From: Anticarsia gemmatalis
Taxonomy: Eukaryota > Arthropoda > Insecta > Lepidoptera > Erebidae
Length of the DNA stretch: 64,000 bases
Assembly: GCF_050436995.1 (NCBI RefSeq)
Contig: NC_134754.1
Location: 4,829,001-4,893,000 of the forward strand
Reading direction: 5' to 3'
This document shows, one piece after another, positions 11,807 through 23,236 of the stretch (its first letter is position 1; every line of letters starts with the position of its first letter). The translations under genes and the position numbers were made by a program. Below the pieces are notes generated by a model. The model was not told where the DNA came from. It saw only the letters and a list, made by a program, of their open reading frames with translations, and searched no databases.

Positions 11807-11904
11807 ACCTACTGTCGTTTTGAATTATTTAAGTTTTAGTTCTATGTGCCTTACTTAAACCTATAGGTTACTACGTGAACTACGTGGTACTACGTGGTCT
11901 TGAT

Positions 11905-11934
11905 TACATGGTCATTCTATAGAATGACCATGTA
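11905..11934. repeat. 30-bp perfect palindrome
   Basis: TACATGGTCATTCTA is followed immediately by its exact reverse complement with no loop. It is preceded by three related words, TACGTGAACTACGTGGTACTAC. It may be a protein-binding site or the remnant of a foldback element; the function is unknown. Confidence 0.85.
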
Positions 11935-12437
11935 GTCTTTATACAGACAAGTCATATTATGACGTCTTAACTGCCGAATATTTGTGGTTAAGTTATCACC
12001 CCAAAGAATCTCATACATGGACCACACGCCGAGCTTTTTTGCCAACAAATCTTAATAGTAATGACCTTAGTACAACGTTAACAAAACAAGTATTATATTA
12101 CCGCAGTAATATATTACAATTACCGTTCGTGAAGCGTATTTCAATGGCCGCGATACCGATCGCTTAGCATTTCATCAGGGCAGCCAACGGATGCATTATC
12201 TAACCGAACTAGGAAGAGATTGCAATTGTTGATCTATCTTCACTCGTATGCCAATTAGCCAATTAGAGAGTCCAGACAACGGTTGGTAGTTTAGAACCAG
12301 AGATAAGAGAACGTTTTCGTGGTCGCACCTCGGGACATTCCTTTTGTGCGGTTAAATCATTTGCTTGTAGCTACTAAAGTACGTACCATTTGCACTTAGT
12401 TACAATGTTTTCTAACAAATTCCTGGTTTGTTAAATA
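11935..12437. other. unique DNA between palindrome and hAT MITE
   Basis: No gene or repeat recognised. The 61-codon frame here starts at a non-ATG codon and looks like chance. Confidence 0.4.
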
Positions 12438-12445
12438 CTAGATAG
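12438..12445. repeat. left target-site duplication of hAT MITE
   Basis: CTAGATAG directly before the element's CAGTGTTGGG terminus. The identical 8 bp follows the right terminus at 13134-13141. Confidence 0.92.
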
Positions 12446-13133
12446 CAGTGTTGGGCAAAATTTAGTTTGATTGATGATTGATGATTAAGATTAAATTATT
12501 TAATCATGACTAATGAATAATGACTAAAAAAATTCAATCATGAGTCGTGATTGATGATTAATTAGTGTTAGTGTTAGTTATTCAATCATGACTAAAATTT
12601 TAATGACTAAAAATAATAGTTAAATAAAACTAAGCTTTTCAAGTCTACGTTCCATGACTGTTGATTTGTTAATCACAGGTTTTTAATTAACCTAGTTTTA
12701 CAACAGAATCAGTTATTTTTTTTTTAATTTACACAGGTACACATTTGCAAAAATAAGTTCGGGCTAATTTAGTTTAAAATAATTTAAATTGCTTTTCAAA
12801 ACTACGCGTTTTTAAAATCAAATTTTATAAATAATGGAATTATCTTCTTTCAGTCAACTTAAGGTGGTGATCAGTTATAGTTTTATAGATGTGTTCAATT
12901 AAACTAAAATTATGTCACCTGAATTAATTTTTTTAGTTTAATCATCATACAAAAATACAATAAATTAGTCATCAGTCATTTAATCATTAAATGATTGATG
13001 ACTAATTTATTTAATCATGATTATGATTATTATTTTTACTCATGATTAATTCAATCATGACTAAATAATTCATGACTAAATTAGTCATGACTAATCAATT
13101 GATTGAAAAAATTAGTTGATTGACCCAACACTG
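12446..13133. mobile_element. non-autonomous hAT-superfamily MITE (688 bp)
   Basis: The termini are CAGTGTTGGG and CCCAACACTG, inverted repeats beginning with CAG as in many hAT transposons. The element is flanked by a perfect 8-bp duplication, CTAGATAG, the length typical of hAT insertion. The interior has no transposase. Its outer thirds are packed with variants of TGATTAATCATGACTAA in both orientations, resembling the subterminal repeats that hAT transposases bind. The middle (about 12600-12950) is plain AT-rich filler. The perfect duplication suggests a fairly recent insertion, and movement would depend on a transposase encoded elsewhere. Confidence 0.93.
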
Positions 13134-13141
13134 CTAGATAG
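13134..13141. repeat. right target-site duplication of hAT MITE
   Basis: CTAGATAG, identical to 12438-12445. Confidence 0.92.
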
Positions 13142-15091
13142 GTTAATTTAAATAGTGTGTTCATTAAAGTAAATACAATAAATATTTGATATCATTTATG
13201 GTATCTTTTTTTAAGGAAAAGTATTCGGATGATAGTTCTCAAAATTAACTTATGTCGAAGTTTTAGCCAATAACAGCTCTTTAATATTTCATGTAGTATT
13301 ACGCCGGCTCATTTACTATATTACTAAAGTCCAAGGAACACATATACATATGTATCGATAGAACACATTCAATTATTGTGTCCAAATTAGAAACCACATC
13401 GACAATCTTAAACACGACACGAAACGTTTCATTCAAAGTTTAAGGTTGTAGAAATTTGTTCGTGTTAGAGTTTTAATTTAAAAAAATAATAGGAATCTTA
13501 CACCATATGTGAGTATCCGGCTAAGTACTCATGACTATAAGGTATCTTATTAGAAAAGTGTCAGGTGACAAATTGGTACAAAGCGTGGACGTTTTGTTCG
13601 CCTCATATGGGCAGTTGATTTTGAAACGATTTTGTTTAGAGGCTTAAATTTCAATTTGAGAACTGGTGTAAAAATATAATTGGGTTTGTATTAAAAGTGG
13701 TTCTGGGGACTTTAACTGACTTTTAAATTGTTAATGTCGCAAGGTTATGTACTTATGCACTAATTAGAAAGGCAAAGGAGAAAAATATGTTATAAGAATC
13801 AAAATAGATAATGATAGCCCTTAAATTTATGTATGTGTGGAGGAATATCTCTTCGTATCTTTTAGTCTAAATTAGAATGTTTCCAAATAGGAACTTACTT
13901 ATTTTGATTTACTACCTGTTACATTCTAACCTAAAATACTCTTAACACCAACATACTTTTAGCAGAACAACAGTCCTCCAAATCAATACTATTTTGCAAA
14001 TCACTCTTCCAAACTTGGATTACGAGATTAGATGTCAAAAGTTAGGCTAGTATACAATTCAAAACAACTAAGCAACAAATAGCAGTTTGTCGGAAAGAAA
14101 GAAAGTTTCATAGCCGTGGCTTAATTTGGCGAGTAATTAGATGTCACAGGGGATCGTGAGGAGAGCGCCACGTGTAGTGGACTCGACGAATCGTGAACTA
14201 ACCATCTTGTATATACAACAGATGATTTACAGAAGGTTAAACTTATAAATACATATTTTTTTCCTGTTAAAACCTTTGTAATATCAGCAGGTTTGGGTTT
14301 CTAAATGGTAGTAACTTTCTTGTCCAGTATTTAAATCTTGAAAATTTTTACAGACTCTGAATAGAAAAGTTTAAAAGGAATTACTGATAAGATGAAGTTA
14401 CTGTTGGAAATGGACAGAGTCTCATTGAAACGATTTAAAATAATTTTGATTTAGGATAGATAGATTTAGGAATAGAATCTTGAGGATCTGTGTGCAGCAG
14501 CCAATTTATTTTTAATTAAGTGTTTTTACACGTGTTGAAGTTATAAGGCAGTTGCCGCAATAAATATACTTACTTATTTTCAATTTGACTTACTGTACTA
14601 TGCTTTATTGTGAACCCGGACTCATCACAACTTGACTATTTTCTATGATCCCATATAAGCTGTTGAATGAGATGTCACTTTAATTTGAGAGCGGTTTGTA
14701 CATTTGACAGGTTTTTGGTGTTCGTGTAATTAGTTGCTTTAGGATTACGACCTTAGTACATAATTATGGTATGTAATTACGAAAGTATGAGGAAATACAT
14801 AGTCTTATATGTTCAATTCGTGAGTAGAGTTCAAGCTTTTATTAGTTTCATTGAACTGTGTACTTGATGTTTTGTTTATTATATCGTGGAACACTTTCAC
14901 TAGATATCTTTTGTTTTATATTGAATCCAAATTTTGTATTCATGTAATTTATTTTCATTCTTCCGACAGTGTACCTGTGAGATCTTAAATTAGATTCTGA
15001 CGAGGGCGAATATTTTAGTAATGAAATTCAAGGGTGGAAAGTTCTTGGACGACGTTACCGTAATTTATTAGGGCAGAAAAATGAAAAAGAG
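13142..15091. other. unique AT-rich DNA
   Basis: No gene, RNA or repeat recognised over this stretch. Confidence 0.4.
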
Positions 15092-15246
15092 ACGGTACTT
15101 CTATAGACAACCCTTTAGCTATCTATCGAAAATGTTGGATTAAAATCTGATCAGCGCCTCTAGCGGGCGCCGCAGGAACTATTTTTACAGGACATTTTAA
15201 ACATCAAAGTCTCGATACTCGATAGTACCGACTGTAAATAATCGCG
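15092..15246 (-). mobile_element. MITE 'A', copy 2
   Basis: On the minus strand it reads CGCGATTATTTACAGTCGG, then TACTATCGAGTATCGAGA, a GCGCCCGCTAGAGGCGCTGA core and a TCGATAG block near its far end. It aligns along its length with the copies at 3.9 and 23.1 kb. Its 3' terminus is degraded. Confidence 0.75.
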
Positions 15247-15804
15247 ATGCAGATATCTAAAATGCTATTTATAGTTTCTACGGTATATTAGCTAAGTGGT
15301 CAGCTTCGATGTAGGCGCGCGCACACATTAATTTACTTTATGTCATTTCCTGTAATTGCTATTAGATTATAGCTATCAGTATAGGCATAGGAAATTGATT
15401 TTCACATAATCATACACATTATTGTATGATTTTATAATATTATAGCTTATTTTAATAATATTACATGCTAGTATTTGAGTTTTACTATGTTATAAGCTTC
15501 CGTATTTGGAAGTTATTCCGTTGGCAAAGTTCATTGACACGGCCTTAGCAATGAATAGAACTACATGCTATCTATAGTTGTAACAGGCGATTACGGAAAT
15601 TATATAAAATGGGCTCAATCTTTTTTCAAGGCGTAATTCGCCTGCTGTGCAAGTCGGCGAGATTATAAAGACTAGACTAGTGCGTTCTAGTTGATTTTCT
15701 GATGTTTGATGTTTTTGCTCTCTATCTGCACCGACGAGAAGACTTGTTTGTATTTTAAGTTATATTATTTTTATATAAGTAAGCAGAAACAACTATAATA
15801 AAGT

Positions 15805-15890
15805 GACCCGAATATTTGTTCCGTGTGGGATTGAACCCATGACATTCACGCGTAGTGGTTGTGGCGTGGTGGACCAATTTAAAATTGGAC
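15805..15890 (-). mobile_element. tRNA-derived SINE fragment
   Basis: On the minus strand a B box, GGGTTCAATCCC, lies at 15827-15838, preceded by CACCACGCCACAACCACTAC and followed by ACACGGAACAAAT. This matches the corresponding part of the SINE at 11515-11806. The A-box region is lost or mutated, so it is probably inactive. Confidence 0.65.
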
Positions 15891-16406
15891 CGAAAAAGCA
15901 AACTTAATAATTCAGTACTTTAGTTCATTGATATTTCGTTTGAAAGTGAATCATCTCATCTACCATCCTACTCAAGTATACAAAATTAATAATTTAAATA
16001 CTTAATTATTACAAAACTGAAACCGTCTGCCTACAACTGCTGCCCTCTGTCGTCTGCATTCTTAAATGTTTCCATTTTATTCAAAGAAAGAGATACTGAC
16101 CTTTTCAATTAAGTGGTTTTAAACAAACACCACAAAAGGCAGTCTTTCCAGATTTTCTAAAGGTTGAACTGTGGGTGTCATTCACAAATTAATGCAAGGG
16201 CTCCTTCAAATAAAAGCTTATCTAAAAGGCATTCGATCTTAATATAATTTGCTAGGATTTTATTTACTAAGTAGTTCACAAGATAGTCATTTCAAAGGGT
16301 TATGGTTGTGAAATATTTTTCTTGCTTAACTTTAAGTTTATTTCATCCTACACCTTATCGCCTATAAACACTTATCTAAATTAGTAAGGAATATTTCTGT
16401 TTAGTT
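15891..16406. other. unique DNA
   Basis: Nothing recognised. Confidence 0.35.
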
Positions 16407-16540
16407 GCGCTATTTTCTACAGTCGATAATATCGAGTATCGAAAGTTTAACATCTAAAATGTACTGCACAAATTTTTGTAGCAGCGCACATCACATATTC
16501 ATTCAAAAATTATCAAAAGTCAGCTGATTGTCGATAGCCA
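16407..16540 (+). mobile_element. MITE 'A', copy 3 (degraded)
   Basis: Starts GCGCTATTTTCTACAGTCG, followed by an ATCGAGTATCGAAAGTTTAA block. Its core has decayed (GCGCACATCACAT in place of the CGCCCGCTAGAGGCGCT core), and a GCTGATTGTCGATAG block marks the right side. The right terminal repeat is not preserved. Confidence 0.65.
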
Positions 16541-19500
16541 ATAAATGAAACTGAATGATGTAAGGTGTCAAATAATTTACTCTTAACTATTTATTCCAGT
16601 ATTATACCCAGCAACGAACCTCATAAATACCCGAGAATAAGAGTATGACGATATTTTACTCATGTAAACTATCGCTTGTCCATGATCGATTACTTGCCAT
16701 GTAATAATGTTATTTAGCCAATTTATTGCTCATCAATATGGCCATGCTCTTAAGAATCGGCAGCTATAAATACCATGAATGAATGGTATTAGGAACACAA
16801 TGGTTGGTAGTTGGTATCCTAGATCAAAAAGTCGTGAGCCGTGTGCCTGACCTTATGAACTAGTTTGTAAACACGCCGGGATATAAATCTTGTGTTAACG
16901 GGGACTTCGGTGACACAAAGTTCTTGAAAGAAAGTTCTCGCTGTTAGGGAAACTTTGTTGTCAAGTGATTTTTTTAGTTAAAGGTCTGTTTTACCACTTA
17001 AAGGTTAACGCCGGATCTGAAGAAAGAACTAAAGAACGTTAGTTAGTAAATTATTCTGTAATTATTTAAAGATCAATCCGGGCGGATATGGCCCAGTCAG
17101 AAAGTACGACTAAGTAGAGTCATATCACACTGAAACATAACTACCAGAAATAGAAACGTGACTTTTGATAAATTTTGACATTAATATTTCTTTTCTTTTT
17201 ATGTGGTTAGAAAAGCTAAAGCTAATCAGATCATACATACTTAGATAGTATTGGAGACAAATCGTTTTTTATGAATTATGTATGCCAAAAAGGGCCATTG
17301 AAAGGTTTGACATTTGACTGTCGCTGTACTATATTCCGAAAAGATACCCTTGAACTTAAATATTCAATGAAAACAAACAATTCACTCAAACATTAACAAA
17401 CAAAAACAACAAATCATTTCATAATATCGTCACGATATGTCCGGTACATTTTCCCGGAAAACTCTCATCTCTCTTATTTCCGTATTTACCAAACTGGAGA
17501 CAGTGTGAGGGGGAGTATCAAAGAGCTAAATCCTGTGTTAACGAAGGGCGCTGTAATCCTACGGTTAGACACGCCCGGACACAATTAACATGGGACATTG
17601 TTCAGAGTTCGTGTATTACTAGTTAGAGGATATGTCGTATAACGATGTATGAATTACGTTGTAAACTATTTTCGGATGACTAAAGAGACTGGATGTTACC
17701 TTATTATTGTGCGTAAGTTAATTAAATTTACTGCTGTAAAGTTCGTATGCGTGAAATACTGTAAAAATGTTAGGTTATGACAACAATTAGTATCATAACT
17801 CTTTATTTGCAGTAGGTAAATATCAAGTAACAATATTTTTAAACTTATGCGTTGTTGTTAAATTAACGATATTCTTGTCTATGATCTCGAGAGTACTCTC
17901 GGCTATTAAATGTAGTCTGAATATTAAATAAATAGATCGGAAAGCTGAAGGTTTACACTAACCATTACGATGCTATAAAATCACAATATAACTTCGCATT
18001 AAATTGCAATTTACAACAGCATTCCTATTTAAGGTCAAGTAATGCAGAAGCGAAACTTTAAATAAAACCCATTATAATCTATCGTTGGCTTTATTATATT
18101 CAATTTCAGAGTTTTACAAGGCAAGTACAAAGTTATAGTCTGCAGCATTGTTAGTATAAATTATCGAATATGTCTAGCATACATGAACGTGTATAAAACT
18201 TCATTTGAATAACTCAGACGACAAGGCTTGTTGCGGTCTATTGAAAGTCGCGGAGCTTTATCGTTGAACGAACGATCGCGATCGGTTGTTCGTTGTTGCT
18301 TATGTTTTGGTTTACTGTCAGCGTTCTTCACAAATGTAATATTAATTATATGGTTGTTTTATAGACTTTATGACATCCTAGAGGTAGATATAGATAAATA
18401 AAAAAAAGTTAATATTATGTAGCGTCAAAAGTTTCAATACTGCTACAAAAAATCGTGTCATAACTTAAAAGCACACTTTAATTATATAATTTCAAAAATA
18501 TCGTTAAAATGTTCACCAATCTATTCTAGGTGTAAAAAAGAGATACAATACACCGAATAAAAATAACAAACTGACGCATATGCAAGCACAAATTCCACTG
18601 AAACCGCAAAGCAACGATCTTGCAACAATCGTAAAACGATCGCAACTGAAACTTGTAACATAAGTTCACCTCCGCGTCGGCTACCTTTAAACATTTTTTA
18701 TCCCATTGTATAGGCCTGTTAATGCAGATAGGTAAATTGTATGACAAACATTTAATGAGGTGTTTCTTGCATATAAAGAGAGACAAGGATCGTGTTTTAT
18801 TCTTTATGTTTTCATATTGATACACTCAGTAATGGGTTGTGGGATTGTTTATAATAATATGAATGGTTTATTTGTTCCGCGGGCTCCTTTAACGTTTAGT
18901 CACAATGCATCCGGTCTTTCACTTTGAATAACCAATGTGGACGTGTTCAGTTACTAAATGCTTTTTTAGTGTTTTTTGTAAAGTAATGTGTGTCAAATTG
19001 TTTAAGTGTTGTCTTTATGAGTGTCCTTACGTTTCAATAGATAGTCATTATATTAATGCATTTAAAATTTAAGTGCCTCATTTTCCAATTTAAATTTCTA
19101 ATAATGATCCTTTTGCATCTGTATGTGTATGTGCGTTAAGCAACAATTTAGTAGAGTTGGCAAAGCATTGTTTTGGTGAAATTTAGACTATAATATATGC
19201 AACAAAAAAGTTTCTCGAAAAACGTGCTTAAATTAATCTCCGCGCTCAAAGAGCTCAACTTAACTTTAAAACATTTTGGCGCTTATCGCGGTTTAACTCA
19301 CGAAATACACAAGTTTACAGACGCGAACAACATAACAATAATATATTAACGAGCACAGCGTCTTATATTGTATCACAACCCCTTAATAATGCGAGCCAGG
19401 TTGCTCTGCACCGACTTAAGAATTTCAAATTAGCCACAGATTATTAAGTATAGATTGTTCTGTTACCCGTTACTTGAAATTCGAATGTGGATTTTCTTTA

Positions 19501-22149
19501 ATAAATCATGTTCCGGTTCGCAGAAGAGATTACATTGTGTTTGCGTAGCCGCTTGGCAGCTTTTACAGCACATTGTTGCTTGATCATTGCAATATTTCAT
19601 AAGGCGGTTTGCAAAGGTACACGACCAACTTATCTGTTGCCGGGAATTCACAAAAAAGTGATCTGGATGATGGAATTCCACGAATGATGACTAACTTAAT
19701 GCTTTGTAGTATTTTCACGTATTGCGAATATAAATACGTTTTAATTATCCGATTTTGATGCGGTTATTACAGCGGTTGTCTTTTTTGTCGGCTTTTTTGC
19801 AATCAAAGTCGCGGGTGACCACGATCTCTATTAAAAACCAGCGAAAAAGCGACGCTATACATTCGATTAATCGTAGTTTTTTAGTTGAATTCGAGTTCTT
19901 TTTGTAAATACTAGGAATGTTTTGGTATTTCGTGGTTCTAATTTTACCTTCAGGTGTCTAGATGCCAAGGTCACTCGATGCGAATTCTTCCGGAAAGAAT
20001 TTGTAGTCACCGACACAGCTTGTGGGATTACAAATCTCAAATAGCAATCTAATAACATTGAATCTCAGGCTAGTGTTAGCGTCAACGACACAAATATATC
20101 AACTCCTTTTTATTCTTCATTCGAGACAATGTTTTAAATTCAACGATTACATGCAGCTAAATGCTGGCAAGTTGATGTGAACATAAAGCATCCTACATGA
20201 TGCCATATTCGTAAAAAGAAAACTATTGCTGGAACATTTTATACAAAGTTAGAATGTACGTTTCAGTTGTACTTTTTGGTTTCATCCTGTCACCCCTGTC
20301 GGCAACGTACAGTGAAAAGGAAACTCTTTGTTATGTCAAAGGTCCTTTTAACAACGAGTTAAAAACATTCCCGGAGTTGTGAACACTTCGACATGGTAAA
20401 ATGAAATAATTAGATATACAAAACACCAATTAGTATTAATATATTCTGGACACGATGACAACGACCGACGAGGGCTCTCTTTAAAAAACATAATCCGAAA
20501 CACTCAGTAATAGTGAACCTACATACTTTGAATATAAATTAGCAAGAACTAAAAACTACGACGTGCTTCTACTATAACATGATAGACAGCCGTATCTAAC
20601 GAGTAATTTATAGCCTTATTATCATTGTTTTCTATTACAGAACAATAAAACCCAATTTTGTCTTGGAAGATGAGTAATTGTTTGAATTAGTTACGATAGA
20701 GCCTGCAGTGTGCCTCCGACAGCGCGCCCATGACATTAAATTTAAGAGTCCCGGTGTGACGTCATTTCTTTAATTATACGCCATTACAAGAACCGGATCA
20801 TGAGAAGTTCTAGACAGAAAATAGTGTTAAAACAACCTTATACCGCCTAAAATTCCAATGTCGATCGTCGCGCGAAACTTTTATACGGTCCATAATTAAT
20901 ACAAAATAAAACAAAAGTATGAGTGTCCATAAATTAACCGAAGCGGAAAGGGTCCGACGCATATCGAGGGACCTTTTAAGAAACCTGTACACTCGAATTC
21001 CATTCCGAGGGCCATAGTTAAAATGCTCAAAGAATAGCTATTCATTAGCGGGTGCGAGAATGAGAATTCTTCAGGCACTCTGAATATTCCATTGGCCGAG
21101 AGGCTTGTATTGTCTTTTAGAAAAATGCCTGAGTGTTTGCCGGGTGCTAAATTATGTCCGCGCGATGTTGCCAACACCGCGGCTGACAATCGCCGGAGAC
21201 GGCGGCACTGGTGCGAACATCCTAGTTCATTATTTATCCCTCAATAGATACTATTTGCTTTTTACACCACACAATGGATCCTGTAGTTTATTGCCTTACC
21301 ATTAATTATGGTAATTTTACTAACGCCCTCTAGTGTCCATTCACTGCTCGCTACTGTTCCTTTGCTTGCTTTATTCAAAGAACCGTCAAAATATAATACC
21401 ATTTATTCTAATTAAAAGCATTTAACTCAGTTAAGCAAAGTTCAGTTTAAGCACTTGATTCAGTTTAACCGTGTCAACGCGACACCGCAAGCCTGAATTA
21501 AAACGACAAGAGAACCATTAAGAGCGTGTAAAATTATTCAGCATCCTGTCGAAAGAGTCCCACAAAGTTTGCACTTTGCATATTTAAAGAAACACTCGCC
21601 TTATCTGGCTCATCGCCGATTCCGTTCACAGATATTCTCAGGAGAAAAACGTAGCGAACTAAAGGCCAAGATTCTTATGGCCGGGTGCTCGCATTAGGAC
21701 AAAATTAAGTGCGGTTATGTGTTCAGCTGTCACATTAAAATACCATCGGCTACTTCACACCGCATGTGAAAAAATAAAGCCGCGTAAGCTATTGGCAGTA
21801 CAATTATTCGATGAATCTCTTACGTTTACTTTGTGCTCGAAATTATGGCCTCCTTGTTAATTTATCGACTAGCTTGTTTAATAATGTGGTGCGGTAATGC
21901 GTGTTATTCGCTGTTTGTTATTTACTTACATTTTGTTTTGCAACGTTCATAATTGCACCTGTTTGCTGGTAACCCCTATCAGCTATAACTTTCATCCAGT
22001 GTTAAGCACCGTTAACATTCGAGGCAAGACAGTAAAACGTAACCTATTGAAGAGGAATTTTACACAAAGTAAAACTTAAGCTTAACACTTCAGAGATAGA
22101 TAGATAGACTAGAATTGACTGGACCTGAAACAACTACTTGCAGATCAAA
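16541..22149. other. unique DNA, no gene recognised
   Basis: A long stretch without recognisable repeats. Points noted: a 12-bp perfect palindrome CGATCGCGATCG at 18273-18284 inside a longer imperfect inverted repeat; a cysteine-rich short frame at 19463-19681 (listed separately); a full TGACGTCA motif near 20757; and a more GC-rich patch at 20700-21200 with overlapping frames on both strands that look like shadows of conserved noncoding sequence rather than exons. Confidence 0.35.
19463..19681 (-). CDS. doubtful cysteine-rich ORF, unrecognised
   Basis: On the minus strand a 72-codon frame encodes seven cysteines within about 35 residues, spaced C-x9-C-x6-C-C-x2-C-x7-C-x3-C, followed by an acidic/basic tail. 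Such spacing could belong to a secreted disulfide-rich peptide, but the frame opens at GTG rather than ATG. There is no signal peptide in frame before a TAG stop just upstream, and no family matches by eye. It could be an exon of a spliced gene or chance; chance is more likely. Confidence 0.13.
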   Translation of the reverse strand: MEFHHPDHFFVNSRQQISWSCTFANRLMKYCNDQATMCCKSCQAATQTQCNLFCEPEHDLLKKIHIRISSNG

Positions 22150-22215
22150 CAAATATTTTGTTCCTCGTGGGAATCGAATCTAGAACCAGCACCACAGTGG
22201 TAACGAATAGTAGCG
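22150..22215 (-). mobile_element. tRNA-derived SINE fragment
   Basis: On the minus strand the sequence includes a B-box-like GATTCGATTCCCA followed by CGAGGAACAAAATATTTG, the same order as in the SINE at 11515-11806. The A box is not recognisable, so it is a decayed copy. A short GATA microsatellite lies just before it, at about 22096-22110. Confidence 0.5.
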
Positions 22216-23081
22216 GGTAAACTTTGTTGCCAAAAATGGGCATATTATGACATTAAGCCTTTAAGACTAAGGTGTTTATGTTATTTATTGTTATAAATGC
22301 CGAATCTAGTAACTCCTTGGTATTCAACCAAAACATTTGACTATCCCATTTTTGGCCACGGTCCACGATGAGTCAACGGTACAAGAAGTCATTTCCGTAG
22401 CGAGTCGATTAGTCTCGAGCATTGAGATCAATTAAAATGTAAGAACGGTCCAGTGACGTTGTAACTACGAGAAGGAATCCCGCGGGAAGATCGTGCGACA
22501 CTGCCCCAAGTTTTTTATACTAAAAAAACTCTGTGAAGTGGTGCGTAAGCTATATTCCAAAAAGAGAAGACCGTTTTTTGTTGAATAGTTGATTGATGAT
22601 CTGGATTGTACTACAGAAGAACTACTTTTTCGATACGTGTATATTGAATGATTTCTGAATGAAATAGTTTTTTAATACCCGTTCCTATTCTACAACCAAT
22701 CCTGAGGCAGGAATTAAAAATTTAATCAATTCACGTTTAAAATTTGACTGATCGACTTCAAGTCAAAATAAAAGATTATAAATAAAAGTTATGACTAGTT
22801 TTATATTCACAATTATCAACTAAGATAAGCAAATTATCTTCTCATGAGTTTCAAATAAAGACGCGTATACATAACATAATTAAAATGGCTGTGTCTAATT
22901 TACATACGAATGATGTTCCGATAGCCTTAGCGTCAGTTTATCTCAACGGTAGTCGAGTGGCTTATCCACGCGTAGATTACAAGGAGCAGCTGACAGGAAT
23001 TACTTCCCGTTTAAAAACCTTTGAGACATTTGTTAAAGTCCCTTTGGTACTTATTCAGACTTTGACTGCATTGACTGATAT
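22216..23081. other. unique DNA
   Basis: No gene supported. The 80-codon ATG frame at 22885-23127 runs into MITE A copy 4 and is not credible as a gene. Confidence 0.4.
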
Positions 23082-23236
23082 TAGCGTGATCCTCTACAGT
23101 CGGTACTATCGAGTATCGAGAGTTTGACATTAAAAGTATACAAAAATAGTTCCTTCGGCGTCCGCTAGAGGCGCTAATCAGATTTTTATATAAAATTTCT
23201 CGATAGTAAGCCGGTTGTCGATAGTGGCAGAGTCAT
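23082..23236 (+). mobile_element. MITE 'A', copy 4
   Basis: Left end TAGCGTGATCCTCTACAGTC, then TACTATCGAGTATCGAGAG, a GCGTCCGCTAGAGGCGCTAA core, and GTTGTCGATAGTGGCAGAG at the right. It is one of the fuller copies in the window, close to copy 1 but with a mutated terminal repeat. Confidence 0.75.

Noticed and set aside
18273..18284. CGATCGCGATCG palindrome within a longer imperfect inverted repeat
   Set aside because: Short and common enough as a palindromic word; no supporting context.
22885..23127. 80-codon ATG frame
   Set aside because: It runs into a MITE A copy and has no recognisable content.
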